Made by a program: the position numbers and the translations under genes
Shown: piece after piece, positions 5,313 through 11,257 of the stretch
How the letters are laid out: each line of letters starts with the position of its first letter
Numbering within the stretch: position 1 is the stretch's first letter
Source of the DNA: an uncultured Campylobacter sp.
Lineage (GTDB): Bacteria; Campylobacterota; Campylobacteria; Campylobacterales; Campylobacteraceae
NCBI RefSeq assembly: GCF_938017775.1
Contig: NZ_CALIIU010000035.1
Coordinates: 1 to 11,257, forward strand
Reading direction: 5' to 3'
Length of the DNA: 11,257 nt
Notes under the pieces: model-generated
Database searches by the model: none
Seen by the model: the letters and a program-made list of their open reading frames with translations, nothing else
Told to the model about the DNA's origin: nothing

Positions 5313-7904
5313 ATGATGTATAAATTTTTAGCTAGATTTTTTCTTGCTCTTACTATACTTTTTATAATCTGCGCGGTAGGCCTAAAGCACGGTATTGCGA
5401 TTTCGCAGCTGGACGTGGGCTTTGCAAAGCTTGAAGGGTTTTATCTCAAGCTAAATAAAAGTCTCGTGCTGCGCATCAAAAATCTTGAAATTACGCAAAA
5501 TAATACACGAAATTTAGAGCAAAATTCCACCGATCTGCGCACGCAAAGCGAGAAAATTTTAGAATTTAGCAAAAAAATCTCGCTAATTAACTCCTTTTTC
5601 GAAGAGATCGATGTGCAAAATTTAAAGATCAAAGGCGAAAGCCTAAAGCTAAAATACAAAAGCGACGTTTTTTACGCAGATACGCGGTTTTTTAGGCTAA
5701 GCTCAAAAATCACGCCGGGCGCAAACGGACTGAGCTTTGATCCGATCGAGCTTAAGCTAAATGATTTTAATCTCACTCTGCACGGCACGGCGCGAGCAAA
5801 TTTTAAAGCCGATACGTATGATTTTAACGGCACCTTCGCTTCGCACGAGATCGCGGGCGAGCTTGATGTGCACAACATAGGCTCGGAGCTAAATATCGAG
5901 ATAAACCGCGCCTCGGCCTTGAGTCTGAAAAATTTTATGAATGAGCTGGGCGCACTTACGGGACTAAATCCTCTTGCGAACGAGTGGATCTACGGCAAGG
6001 CGGTCGCGCAAAACTACTACATCGAAAATCTGCACGCCAAAATCGATCTGAAAGATCCGCGCCCAATCGCCGAAAATGTCAGCGCCACGGCTTACGCGCA
6101 GGATCTTACGATAAAATTTCAACCGCAAATCGAAGCCGTAACGGTGAAAGATGCCAACATCACGCTCAAAAACGATTATCTAAGCTTCACGCTGAACGAG
6201 CCTAAATTTAAAGGCAAAAGCCTGGAGGGAAGCGGCGTGCGTATCGGCGGGCTATTTGAAGAGAGGCCGATCGTATATCTGGATCTGCGGACTAAAGAGA
6301 GCTTGGGCAAGGACCTTGTAGATATTTTGCAAAGCTACGGCATAGACGAGCCCGTATATCCGCTAGGCGGCGGGATCGATGCGCGCGTGCTGATAGACGT
6401 AGACGTCGAAAAGGAAAGCGCCAAGGTCGATGCGAACGTGACGCTAAAAGATGCCGATCTGATGATCTCTAAAGCAAAATTTCACTCCAAAGCCGCGCGG
6501 GTGCACATCACCGAGAAAAAAATCGATATCAAAGACGCGAATCTGCAAAATGAAATTTTTAACGCCACTGCAAGCGGCAGTATCGATATCGCCACGCGCA
6601 AAGCTAAATTTAACGGCGTTATTCATAGCTTCAATCTCTCCCCGAACGGCAAAGAAATTTTAAAATTTGGCGACGCGCGAGATAATATAAGCCTTGATTT
6701 TAGCGGCAAAGCGCCGGTGCTGAGCTCGCAATTTTTAGGCGCGAAGATGAGCTTTGGCGAGCGGATCGAGATCAGCTCGCCCGATATTAGCGGAATTTTG
6801 CCCTTTTCCAAGACGCTTAAAAACGCGGGCATTAGCGGCGGAGATCTTAAAATTTTAACTAGCGATTTTACAAACTTAGATATCAGCAGCAGCAATCTCA
6901 TCTTTGATTTCGGTCTGCTAAACAAAGACGGAAGCCATTATAAAAACGACTCTTTCGCGCTTCGGGTGCGCGGAGGCGATCTGGACGGCTCTAGTGGAAG
7001 CGGTAAAATTTCTCTCAAAATCAACAAAGGCGGAAATTTCGTCTCTTTAAAAGACGTGGACGTCGCGATCAATACGAGCGTGCAAACCAGCGAGTTTAAT
7101 AGCGGCACGAAGGAGCGCTCGCCGATAAATTTCAGCGGACAAAACTCTGCGATCGTGCTATCCGATCTTAATAAGACGCTGAAATTTACGCACTTTAACG
7201 GCGTGCTGGACGGTAAAAATATGAATTTAAACGCAAGCTTTAAGCGCGGCGATGTGAAGTTGATCTTTAAAAAGAGCTTGCTTCAAATTTTTGCGCAAAA
7301 CATCAGCGGCGAGGCACTTAATCAATTCCTAGGCTCGCAGAGCTTCGACGGAGGGGTATTTACGCTGAAAGCAAGCGGCATCGATCCGCGCAACTATCGC
7401 GGCGAGATCAATGTGCAAAACACCTATCTGAAGGACTACATCATCTATCAAAGGCTGCTTAGCTTTATAAACTCCGTGCCGTCGCTGCTTACGTTTAAGA
7501 CGCCCGATTTCAACGATCGCGGCTTTAGCGTGCAGAAGGGCAAAATTTACTTTCGCCGCAGCGGCGATAAAATTTACATAAACGCGATGAACTTTACCGG
7601 CAGTAGCGCAGACATCGTGGGCAACGGCGAAGTGGATATGAAAAGCGGCGCGCTGAATATCGATCTGGAGCTTAAATACCTCAAAGACGCAAGCTCGATA
7701 ATCTCAAAAATCCCGCTGCTAAATCATATCATCTTGGGCGAGAACAACACGATCTCCACGATCATCGAGATTCGCGGCACGATGAAAAAGCCTACCTACT
7801 CGACCGGCGTTGCGGCCGACGTGCTAAAAACGCCGTATAATCTCATCAAAAACACTCTGATGCTGCCTTTCGTGATCTTCGGCGACAGCGAGGAGAACAG
7901 ATGA
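5313..7904 (+). CDS. AsmA/YhdP-like envelope protein (large, inner-membrane-anchored, periplasmic)
   Basis: This 863-residue protein has one N-terminal membrane segment (about residues 7-28) and a long, beta-strand-rich remainder expected in the periplasm. The C-terminal 200 residues have the AsmA-like look. FDGGVFTLKASG is near 677, followed by YQRLLSFINSVPSLLTF near 711-728, a GNGEVDMKSGALNIDLELKY strand pair near 770-790, IPLLNHIILGENN near 800-812, and a GTMKKPTYS tail motif near 822-830. Members of the AsmA/YhdP/TamB group are implicated in phospholipid transport between membranes and outer-membrane integrity; that role here is by family only. E. coli YhdP is longer, about 1266 residues. 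The start is ATG at 5313 or the adjacent ATG at 5316, with a weak GGGA site. The last codons overlap xerH by four bases. It is divergent from mltG, another envelope gene. Family membership is likely; exact function is not proven by sequence. Confidence 0.8.
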   Translation: MMYKFLARFFLALTILFIICAVGLKHGIAISQLDVGFAKLEGFYLKLNKSLVLRIKNLEITQNNTRNLEQNSTDLRTQSEKILEFSKKISLINSFFEEIDVQNLKIKGESLKLKYKSDVFYADTRFFRLSSKITPGANGLSFDPIELKLNDFNLTLHGTARANFKADTYDFNGTFASHEIAGELDVHNIGSELNIEINRASALSLKNFMNELGALTGLNPLANEWIYGKAVAQNYYIENLHAKIDLKDPRPIAENVSATAYAQDLTIKFQPQIEAVTVKDANITLKNDYLSFTLNEPKFKGKSLEGSGVRIGGLFEERPIVYLDLRTKESLGKDLVDILQSYGIDEPVYPLGGGIDARVLIDVDVEKESAKVDANVTLKDADLMISKAKFHSKAARVHITEKKIDIKDANLQNEIFNATASGSIDIATRKAKFNGVIHSFNLSPNGKEILKFGDARDNISLDFSGKAPVLSSQFLGAKMSFGERIEISSPDISGILPFSKTLKNAGISGGDLKILTSDFTNLDISSSNLIFDFGLLNKDGSHYKNDSFALRVRGGDLDGSSGSGKISLKINKGGNFVSLKDVDVAINTSVQTSEFNSGTKERSPINFSGQNSAIVLSDLNKTLKFTHFNGVLDGKNMNLNASFKRGDVKLIFKKSLLQIFAQNISGEALNQFLGSQSFDGGVFTLKASGIDPRNYRGEINVQNTYLKDYIIYQRLLSFINSVPSLLTFKTPDFNDRGFSVQKGKIYFRRSGDKIYINAMNFTGSSADIVGNGEVDMKSGALNIDLELKYLKDASSIISKIPLLNHIILGENNTISTIIEIRGTMKKPTYSTGVAADVLKTPYNLIKNTLMLPFVIFGDSEENR

Positions 7905-8962
7905 AATTCCCGCTCGACTATAAGGATAGCTTTGAAAAATCGCTGCTGTTTTGGCTCGTAAAATTCGTGCGCTACAAGCTAAGCGCGCTATCGAATAAGG
8001 AGCTGAAAAACGACGCGCTGTTTCGCCGCGCAAGCCTGGCGCTAAATCACGAGGTCGCGAATATCAATGAACTCGAGCGGCTCGCAAAAGACGCACGAAA
8101 CGCGGGTCTTACGGGCATCAACACCTATTTTAATCCGCTTAAAAAATTTTACGAAGCGATCATGCAGTACGGTCTTGAGAGCATGAAAAATATCGACGAG
8201 GAGCTTTTGAGCGAAATTTTAGCCTCGATTACGGGCGGGTTGAGCGATGCGAGTAAAAAAAACTACCGCATCGCGCTAATAAATTTTTTCGGCTTCATCG
8301 ACCGCCAGAACGAGCAGGACGGCACCTCGCATAACTTCGGCATCGAGCTTAAGCACTGGGGCGGCATTAGCGGCAGCCGCGGCACGAAGCTTCCGGAGTT
8401 TATGAGCGAGGAGGAGCTGAAGCGGTTTTTGGACGCGATAAATTTAAGCGAGTTTCCCTCCTTTGCTCATCGCAACCGCCTAATCGTAAAAATCATCGTC
8501 TATACGGGCATCCGCGTGGGCGAGGCGATAAATCTCAAGCGCAAAGATATCGCGCCCGAGGGCGATCTTTTCGTCATCCGAATCCGCGGCAAGGGCAATA
8601 AATACCGCATCGTAATGATCAAGCGCCACCTGATCGAGGAACATCTAAACGCGCTGGAGACGAACTTTGCCAACAAAGAGGGCTATCTTTTCGTCACTAA
8701 AAACGGCGCGCCGCTTACGCAAGCATACGTCAGCGGCATCGTGGAGAAAATTTTAATGAGCGCGGGCATCCGCAAGGAAAAAAACGGCGCTCACATGCTG
8801 CGCCACACCTTCGCGACGATGCTTTACAAAAAGCAAAAGGACCTCGTGCTCGTCCAAGAAGCCCTCGGTCACGCGAGCCTAAATACTTCGCGCATCTACA
8901 CCCACTTCGATAGCGACAAACTGCGCCTTGCGGCGAAGGTCGCGGAGGAATTCGAAGAGTGA
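7901..8962 (+). CDS. xerH: XerH-type tyrosine recombinase (chromosome dimer resolution)
   Basis: This 353-residue site-specific recombinase would act on a difH-type site to resolve chromosome dimers. It has an N-terminal SAM-like core-binding region (roughly residues 70-160) and a C-terminal catalytic domain with the full set of active-site residues: R205 in YTGIRVGE, K231 in RGKGNKYR, H298 and R301 in HMLRHTFA, H324 in LGHASL and nucleophile Y333 in RIYTHF. Length and spacing fit the epsilonproteobacterial XerH, which works alone rather than as a XerC/XerD pair. An extended N-terminus before the core-binding domain fits too. The start is ATG at 7901 with AGGAG at 7891-7895, inside the AsmA-like gene, whose TGA it overlaps (ATGA). 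Phage or transposon integrases share this fold, but there is no cargo, attachment repeat or other mobile gene nearby, so a housekeeping role is favoured. Confidence 0.88.
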   Translation: MKFPLDYKDSFEKSLLFWLVKFVRYKLSALSNKELKNDALFRRASLALNHEVANINELERLAKDARNAGLTGINTYFNPLKKFYEAIMQYGLESMKNIDEELLSEILASITGGLSDASKKNYRIALINFFGFIDRQNEQDGTSHNFGIELKHWGGISGSRGTKLPEFMSEEELKRFLDAINLSEFPSFAHRNRLIVKIIVYTGIRVGEAINLKRKDIAPEGDLFVIRIRGKGNKYRIVMIKRHLIEEHLNALETNFANKEGYLFVTKNGAPLTQAYVSGIVEKILMSAGIRKEKNGAHMLRHTFATMLYKKQKDLVLVQEALGHASLNTSRIYTHFDSDKLRLAAKVAEEFEE

Positions 8963-9630
8963 AATTTTAAAATTTGAGGTAGCGAGAGGCTTGCTTGAGC
9001 GAGATTTTTTGAATTTCGTTTTGAGACGGCTTTAAAATCGTTTTTATGGAATTTATTTCACAAAAGTTTTGGAATTTTATTTTGAAAAATTCTGAAATTT
9101 GTTTTTCATACTCGCATAACAAAACCTAAAAATTTTACCCTGCGAGCTTTAGAATTTAACTCGGCAAAATTTTAAATTAACGCGCGAGCTTTAGAGCTTG
9201 ATTGCAAAAAATTTAAAATTTTACTCTTTTGGAATATAGAATAATTTACTTTTTAGATTTTCTCATGCGATTTTGCCTAAAATTCCAGATAAATTTAGTA
9301 TAAAATTTCATTTAAATTTTGACGATACGGGATTTCATCCGAGGATTTTATAAGCAAAAGATAATCGACATATTAAGAGGTAGCGGATATAAAATTTATC
9401 TGCAAATTCCGCAAGGATGGAATTTCTGATTTAAAATTTAAACCCTCGAAATTTTACAGTTTGATTTGCTTCCAAATTCTCATCGCATCGAATGCGCCTT
9501 AAAAATTTAAAGACGCAAAATATTTGCCACTAAAGTTTGCTGCGAAATTTACTGACGCGAAGTTTGCTTCGTAAATAGCGCAAGAATTATAGAAATTTCT
9601 AATAAAATTTAAAGAGATAAAATCATCGGC

Positions 9631-9717
9631 ATGATTATTTTAGATTTATTTTACGACAGAAATCCCGCTCTTGCGAGCAGGATTTCATTTCTTAGGGGGA
9701 TAAGAAAAGGAGTTTAG
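9631..9717 (+). CDS. Possible 28-residue small ORF (weak)
   Basis: ATG at 9631 opens a 28-codon frame ending in TAG at 9715-9717, beginning MIILDLFYDRNPALASR. Upstream is only a weak AAAGAGA about 14 bases away, too far and too poor to be convincing. The frame runs straight through the 12-bp hairpin at 9659-9686, which accounts for the NPALASRISF part. It has no recognised family. It is more likely chance than a gene and is listed only because it sits in an otherwise unexplained structured region. Confidence 0.12.
   Translation: MIILDLFYDRNPALASRISFLRGIRKGV
9659..9686. repeat. 12-bp hairpin with GCAA tetraloop on the minus strand
   Basis: GAAATCCCGCTC (9659-9670) and GAGCAGGATTTC (9675-9686) form a 12-bp stem around a four-base loop. 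On the plus strand one pair is C-A. On the minus strand the same position is a G-U wobble and the loop reads GCAA, a GNRA-type tetraloop, so the minus-strand RNA would fold fully. It lies about 210 bases downstream of the rrc stop in the rrc direction. No T-tract follows on either strand. The core AAATCCCGCT recurs in the hairpin at 2882-2902. Confidence 0.6.
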
Positions 9718-9734
9718 GCTAAATAAATTTAGCC
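9717..9734. repeat. GGCTAAAT/ATTTAGCC palindromic hairpin
   Basis: GGCTAAA (9717-9723) pairs perfectly with TTTAGCC (9728-9734) across TAAA. An AAAAGGAG word lies just upstream. It abuts the 13-bp inverted repeat that begins at 9735. No T-run follows. Confidence 0.5.
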
Positions 9735-9792
9735 CGAGATTTCGTCTAGCCACGGAGTCCGCGACAAAAAGGAGCAAAAAGACGAAATCTCG
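9735..9792. repeat. Perfect 13-bp inverted repeat with 32-base spacer
   Basis: CGAGATTTCGTCT at 9735-9747 is the exact reverse complement of AGACGAAATCTCG at 9780-9792. The spacer contains CGGAGTCCG and AAAAAGGAG. A related word, CGAGATTTGCGAC, recurs at about 9840. The arms could form a long-loop stem in RNA or be a protein binding site; no T-run follows either arm's exit in a terminator-like way. It lies inside the start-less open frame. Confidence 0.6.
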
Positions 9793-9847
9793 CGCAAAAT
9801 TTTAAGCCAATATTTAAGCGATCGGTTCGCGACAATAAACGAGATTT

Positions 9848-9870
9848 GCGACGGCTTCGAAAGCTATCGC
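9848..9870. repeat. Imperfect hairpin downstream of rrc
   Basis: GCGA and GCTT (9848-9857) pair with AAGC and TCGC (9861-9870), separated by a 2x2 internal loop and a three-base loop. On the minus strand it begins 28 bases after the rrc stop, where a transcript end could lie, but it lacks a T-tract, so terminator function is only a possibility. Confidence 0.3.
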
Positions 9871-9897
9871 AAAAACGCCGTGCCGTAAACATCAAAA

Positions 9898-10542
9898 TTA
9901 AACAAGTCTTTGTTTTTTGAAATACTCGCGCGGAGCCTTACAGAGCGGACAGGCGCCCGGGGCTTTCTTGCCGCGATGAACGTGACCGCAGACCTCGCAC
10001 ACCCAAACTTCTTCGTCGAAACTCTCAAAAAAGCCCTCTTCTAGCAGGATCTTTTGAAGCTCGTTGTATTCGCGCTCATGCTCCTCCTCGACCCTACCGA
10101 TAGCGTTAAAAAGGCGCGCAACCTCTTTTTTACCCTCTTCGGTCGCGATTTTAGCAAAGCTTGGATACATGTTCTCGTGCTCGTAGCGCTCGCCGGCGGC
10201 GGCATCAAGCAGATTTTTATCCATCTTATCAAGCGGAATGCCCGCAGCCGCGTGATGCGCCTTTAGCTCGGCTCTGGCGTGCCATTTTTCGTTTTCGGCG
10301 GCCTCGTAAAAATGTCGCGCAATGGCATGAAAGCCCGCCTCTTTGGCTAAATCGCCGTAAAGATCGTATTTGTTGCGCGCTTGCGATTCGCCTGCGAATG
10401 CCTTCATCAAATTTACCTGCGTCAGATCCTCGGTGATGCATTTCATCGGCTCGCCGCAGCAGCTAAGCGTGCCGCCGCCTACGTTTTGAACCTCGACCTC
10501 CGCGCCGCATTTTTCGCATCTATAAGTTTCGTATTGTCTCAT
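9898..10542 (-). CDS. rrc: Desulforubrerythrin Rrc (desulforedoxin-rubrerythrin-rubredoxin fusion)
   Basis: This 214-residue non-haem iron protein reduces hydrogen peroxide with electrons from NAD(P)H through a reductase; it acts in the cytoplasm as oxidative-stress defence. Three domains are visible. An N-terminal desulforedoxin-type iron site has C9, C12, C28 and C29 (CEKC then SCCGEPM). A central diiron four-helix domain of the rubrerythrin family has E52 in GESQA, E85 and H88 in EKWH, E118 and E121 in GERYE, and E152 with H155 in EEEH. A C-terminal rubredoxin site has C182, C185, C198 and C201 (VCEVCG and CPLC). This matches the C. jejuni desulforubrerythrin (Cj0012c, about 215 residues). 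The ATG at 10542 is preferred over an upstream GTG (10581), because AGGGAA lies six bases before it and the upstream option would overlap the -10 box. It is monocistronic as far as can be seen. Confidence 0.93.
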   Translation of the reverse strand: MRQYETYRCEKCGAEVEVQNVGGGTLSCCGEPMKCITEDLTQVNLMKAFAGESQARNKYDLYGDLAKEAGFHAIARHFYEAAENEKWHARAELKAHHAAAGIPLDKMDKNLLDAAAGERYEHENMYPSFAKIATEEGKKEVARLFNAIGRVEEEHEREYNELQKILLEEGFFESFDEEVWVCEVCGHVHRGKKAPGACPLCKAPREYFKKQRLV

Positions 10543-10548
10543 TATCAA

Positions 10549-10554
10549 TTCCCT
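10549..10554 (-). promoter_or_regulatory. Ribosome binding site that fixes the rrc start
   Basis: AGGGAA on the minus strand sits six bases upstream of the ATG at 10542. This decides against the in-frame GTG at 10581, which would add 13 residues not expected in desulforubrerythrins. Confidence 0.6.
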
Positions 10555-10571
10555 ATCAAAATTTTTAGGGA

Positions 10572-10580
10572 ATAATACCA
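10572..10580 (-). promoter_or_regulatory. Candidate extended -10 promoter for rrc
   Basis: On the minus strand TGG followed by TATTAT (10580-10572) resembles an extended -10 element, 30 bases before the rrc ATG, giving a leader of about 20 bases. No good -35 is seen. The flanking sequence is AT-rich and could hold a PerR- or Fur-type operator, but I do not see a clear dyad that would support one. Confidence 0.4.
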
Positions 10581-10950
10581 CGACTACTATTAAATTTTAC
10601 TTAATAAATTTTATTCTTCTCAATAAATTTATGTTTTTGAGAAAATTTCAGCACGAAATTTTCGTCCGGAAAATCTAAACTTAAGGTTTTTCAAAGCAAA
10701 TGGAATTTCAAGCGAAAGTGCTAACACTCGATCATCTAAAAATATGAAATTTAGTTTTCTGACTCATTTAGTCCACGATTTCAAGGCGAGTCACATCATT
10801 GGAAATTTTTTAAAATTTAAAGTTATCTCAAAAATAATTTGCTATTTTGCCATATGGTCTTATTTTATGAGTATATGACAATGCTCGGCAAAATTAGCCT
10901 TATGCGCCAATGAGCCGCTCGATTGTAATTATGAAGCGTTAAAAGCGTAA

Positions 10951-11257
10951 TTAAGGGCATTGTAGCATTACCATTTTGCCGCTATGATCAGTAATTTCTG
11001 AGAATTTATGAACGTCAAATTCTAAGCCGCAAATCGAGCAAGGAGGGAATTTATCGACTTCCTTCTCGCCTAAAAGAGAGCAAATTGCGCCTATTGTCGG
11101 ATTATGTCCAACGATAAATACGCATTCCGCGCTAGCTGCATTAAAATTTTGCACAATATCTGCGCTAGAAATTTCTACATTGCTGCAAGATATCGCATTA
11201 TTTTCGCTAATGCTAGCGGGATTTTTAGTGCTCTTAAAAGCAGAATTTTCAGCGTTT
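10951..11257 (-). CDS. SixA-like histidine phosphatase, C-terminal part (runs off the window)
   Basis: The minus-strand frame is open from the window edge to TAA at 10951-10953, giving the last 101 residues or so. The GTG at 11154 that could be read as a start lies in mid-protein and is not a real start, because the frame continues upstream without a stop. The segment FIVGHNPTIGAICSLLG is the second conserved histidine motif (GHNP) of the histidine phosphatase (phosphoglycerate mutase-like) superfamily, here of the SixA type that removes phosphate from phosphohistidine proteins. PPCSICGLEFDVHKF is the following family segment (usually P-x-x-x-x-x-L/F-E/D-F). The first catalytic RHG motif must lie outside. 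The 35 residues before the motif are Ser/Asn-rich and look like an insertion. Substrate unknown. Confidence 0.8.
   Translation of the reverse strand, partial: NAENSAFKSTKNPASISENNAISCSNVEISSADIVQNFNAASAECVFIVGHNPTIGAICSLLGEKEVDKFPPCSICGLEFDVHKFSEITDHSGKMVMLQCP

Larger units (their letters stand above)
9733..9888 (+). pseudogene. Start-less 51-codon open frame, possible gene remnant
   Basis: The plus-strand frame is open from 9733 (just after an in-frame TAG) to TAA at 9886-9888 and has no ATG, GTG or TTG start. Its second half reads as a plausible acidic, helical protein tail (for example ISRKILSQYLSDRFATINEI, then a DGFESYRKNAVP end), with base composition closer to coding DNA than the surrounding gap. 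I do not recognise a family. It could be the C-terminal remnant of a lost gene, or a chance open frame; a run of 51 codons is not decisive in itself. Confidence 0.22.
8963..9897. other. 935-bp intergenic region between xerH and rrc
   Basis: This is the longest gap in the window. The first 600 bases are very AT-rich, with repeated AAATTT and TTTAAAATTT words and no credible gene. From about 9540 the base composition rises and structure appears: a 5-bp hairpin (CGAAG/CTTCG at 9558-9571), a 12-bp hairpin (9659-9686), an 8-bp hairpin (9717-9734), a 13-bp perfect inverted repeat (9735-9792) and an imperfect hairpin (9848-9870). A 51-codon open frame without a start codon spans 9733-9888. Two ribosome-binding-site-like AAGGAG words (9707-9712 region and 9769-9774) have no start codon behind them. 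A T-run at 9002-9008 after xerH lacks a strong stem, so no clear xerH terminator is seen. Confidence 0.6.
10543..10950. other. 408-bp AT-rich intergenic region between rrc and the SixA-like gene
   Basis: The right part of this gap carries the 3' flank of the SixA-like gene and the left part the rrc promoter. Two TAATTA words flank a direct AAGCG repeat near 10927-10953, just after the phosphatase stop. A weak GCTC/GAGC arrangement with inner GGC/GCC (about 10883-10919) lacks a T-run. Short open frames here (for example ATG 10854 to TGA 10911, 19 codons) have no ribosome binding site. Nothing else is recognised. Confidence 0.55.

Noticed and set aside
7901..8962. Integrase of a mobile island
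   Set aside because: There are no cargo genes, attachment-site repeats or tRNA nearby; overlap with a housekeeping envelope gene and XerH-like features favour dimer resolution.
9050..9125. Possible difH recombination site near xerH (T-rich arms such as TTTTGAAAA and TTTTTCAT)
   Set aside because: I cannot recover a paired arm-spacer-arm structure, and I do not trust my memory of the difH consensus well enough to call it. A search with the published epsilonproteobacterial difH motif would settle it.
9316..9429. 37-codon plus-strand open frame ending in IPQGWNF, with a GYKIYL stretch slightly toxin-like
   Set aside because: It has no ATG or ribosome binding site, length is within chance, and the resemblance is too short to call a family.
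10854..10913. 19-codon ORF beginning MVLFYEY
   Set aside because: There is no ribosome binding site, and the size and AT-rich setting are typical of chance.
1..11257. CRISPR array, tRNA or rRNA genes, insertion sequence, defence cluster
   Set aside because: No regularly spaced repeats, cloverleaf-like segments, transposase genes or defence-associated domains were seen on either strand.

Overview
The window looks like the chromosome of a Campylobacter-type epsilonproteobacterium. The evidence is a four-gene oorDABC 2-oxoglutarate oxidoreductase operon next to mdh, a single-recombinase XerH-type tyrosine recombinase, and a three-domain desulforubrerythrin (Rrc). Coding DNA is moderately GC-rich, while the gaps are very AT-rich and full of AAATTT/AAAATTTT words. 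That contrast suggests a higher-GC oral-type species (C. gracilis, showae or rectus group) rather than C. jejuni; the species guess is inference only.

Layout. On the minus strand, read right to left from 5186 to 28, are mltG (septal/peptidoglycan lytic transglycosylase), mdh (malate dehydrogenase), a 393-bp AT-rich gap, then oorD, oorA, oorB and oorC, tightly joined by overlapping or abutting stop/start codons. Divergent from mltG, on the plus strand (5313-8962), is a large AsmA/YhdP-like envelope protein overlapping a xerH-type recombinase by 4 bp. A 935-bp intergenic stretch (8963-9897) follows with no convincing gene, but with several hairpins, a perfect 13-bp inverted repeat and an open frame without a start codon. 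Next is minus-strand rrc (9898-10542), a 408-bp AT-rich gap, and the C-terminal part of a SixA-like histidine phosphatase cut by the window edge.

Function. Mdh and OorDABC belong to the oxidative/reductive TCA segment: malate to oxaloacetate, and 2-oxoglutarate to succinyl-CoA with electrons going to a low-potential carrier. The sucCD genes that lie between mdh and oorD in C. jejuni are absent here. MltG and the AsmA-like protein both concern the cell envelope. XerH resolves chromosome dimers at a difH site. Rrc reduces peroxide in a microaerophile or anaerobe.

I did not find a recognisable new defence or mobile system. The best candidates for a second look are the structured intergenic region at 9630-9890, the hairpin with a T-run in the leader of the AsmA-like gene, and the missing sucCD.
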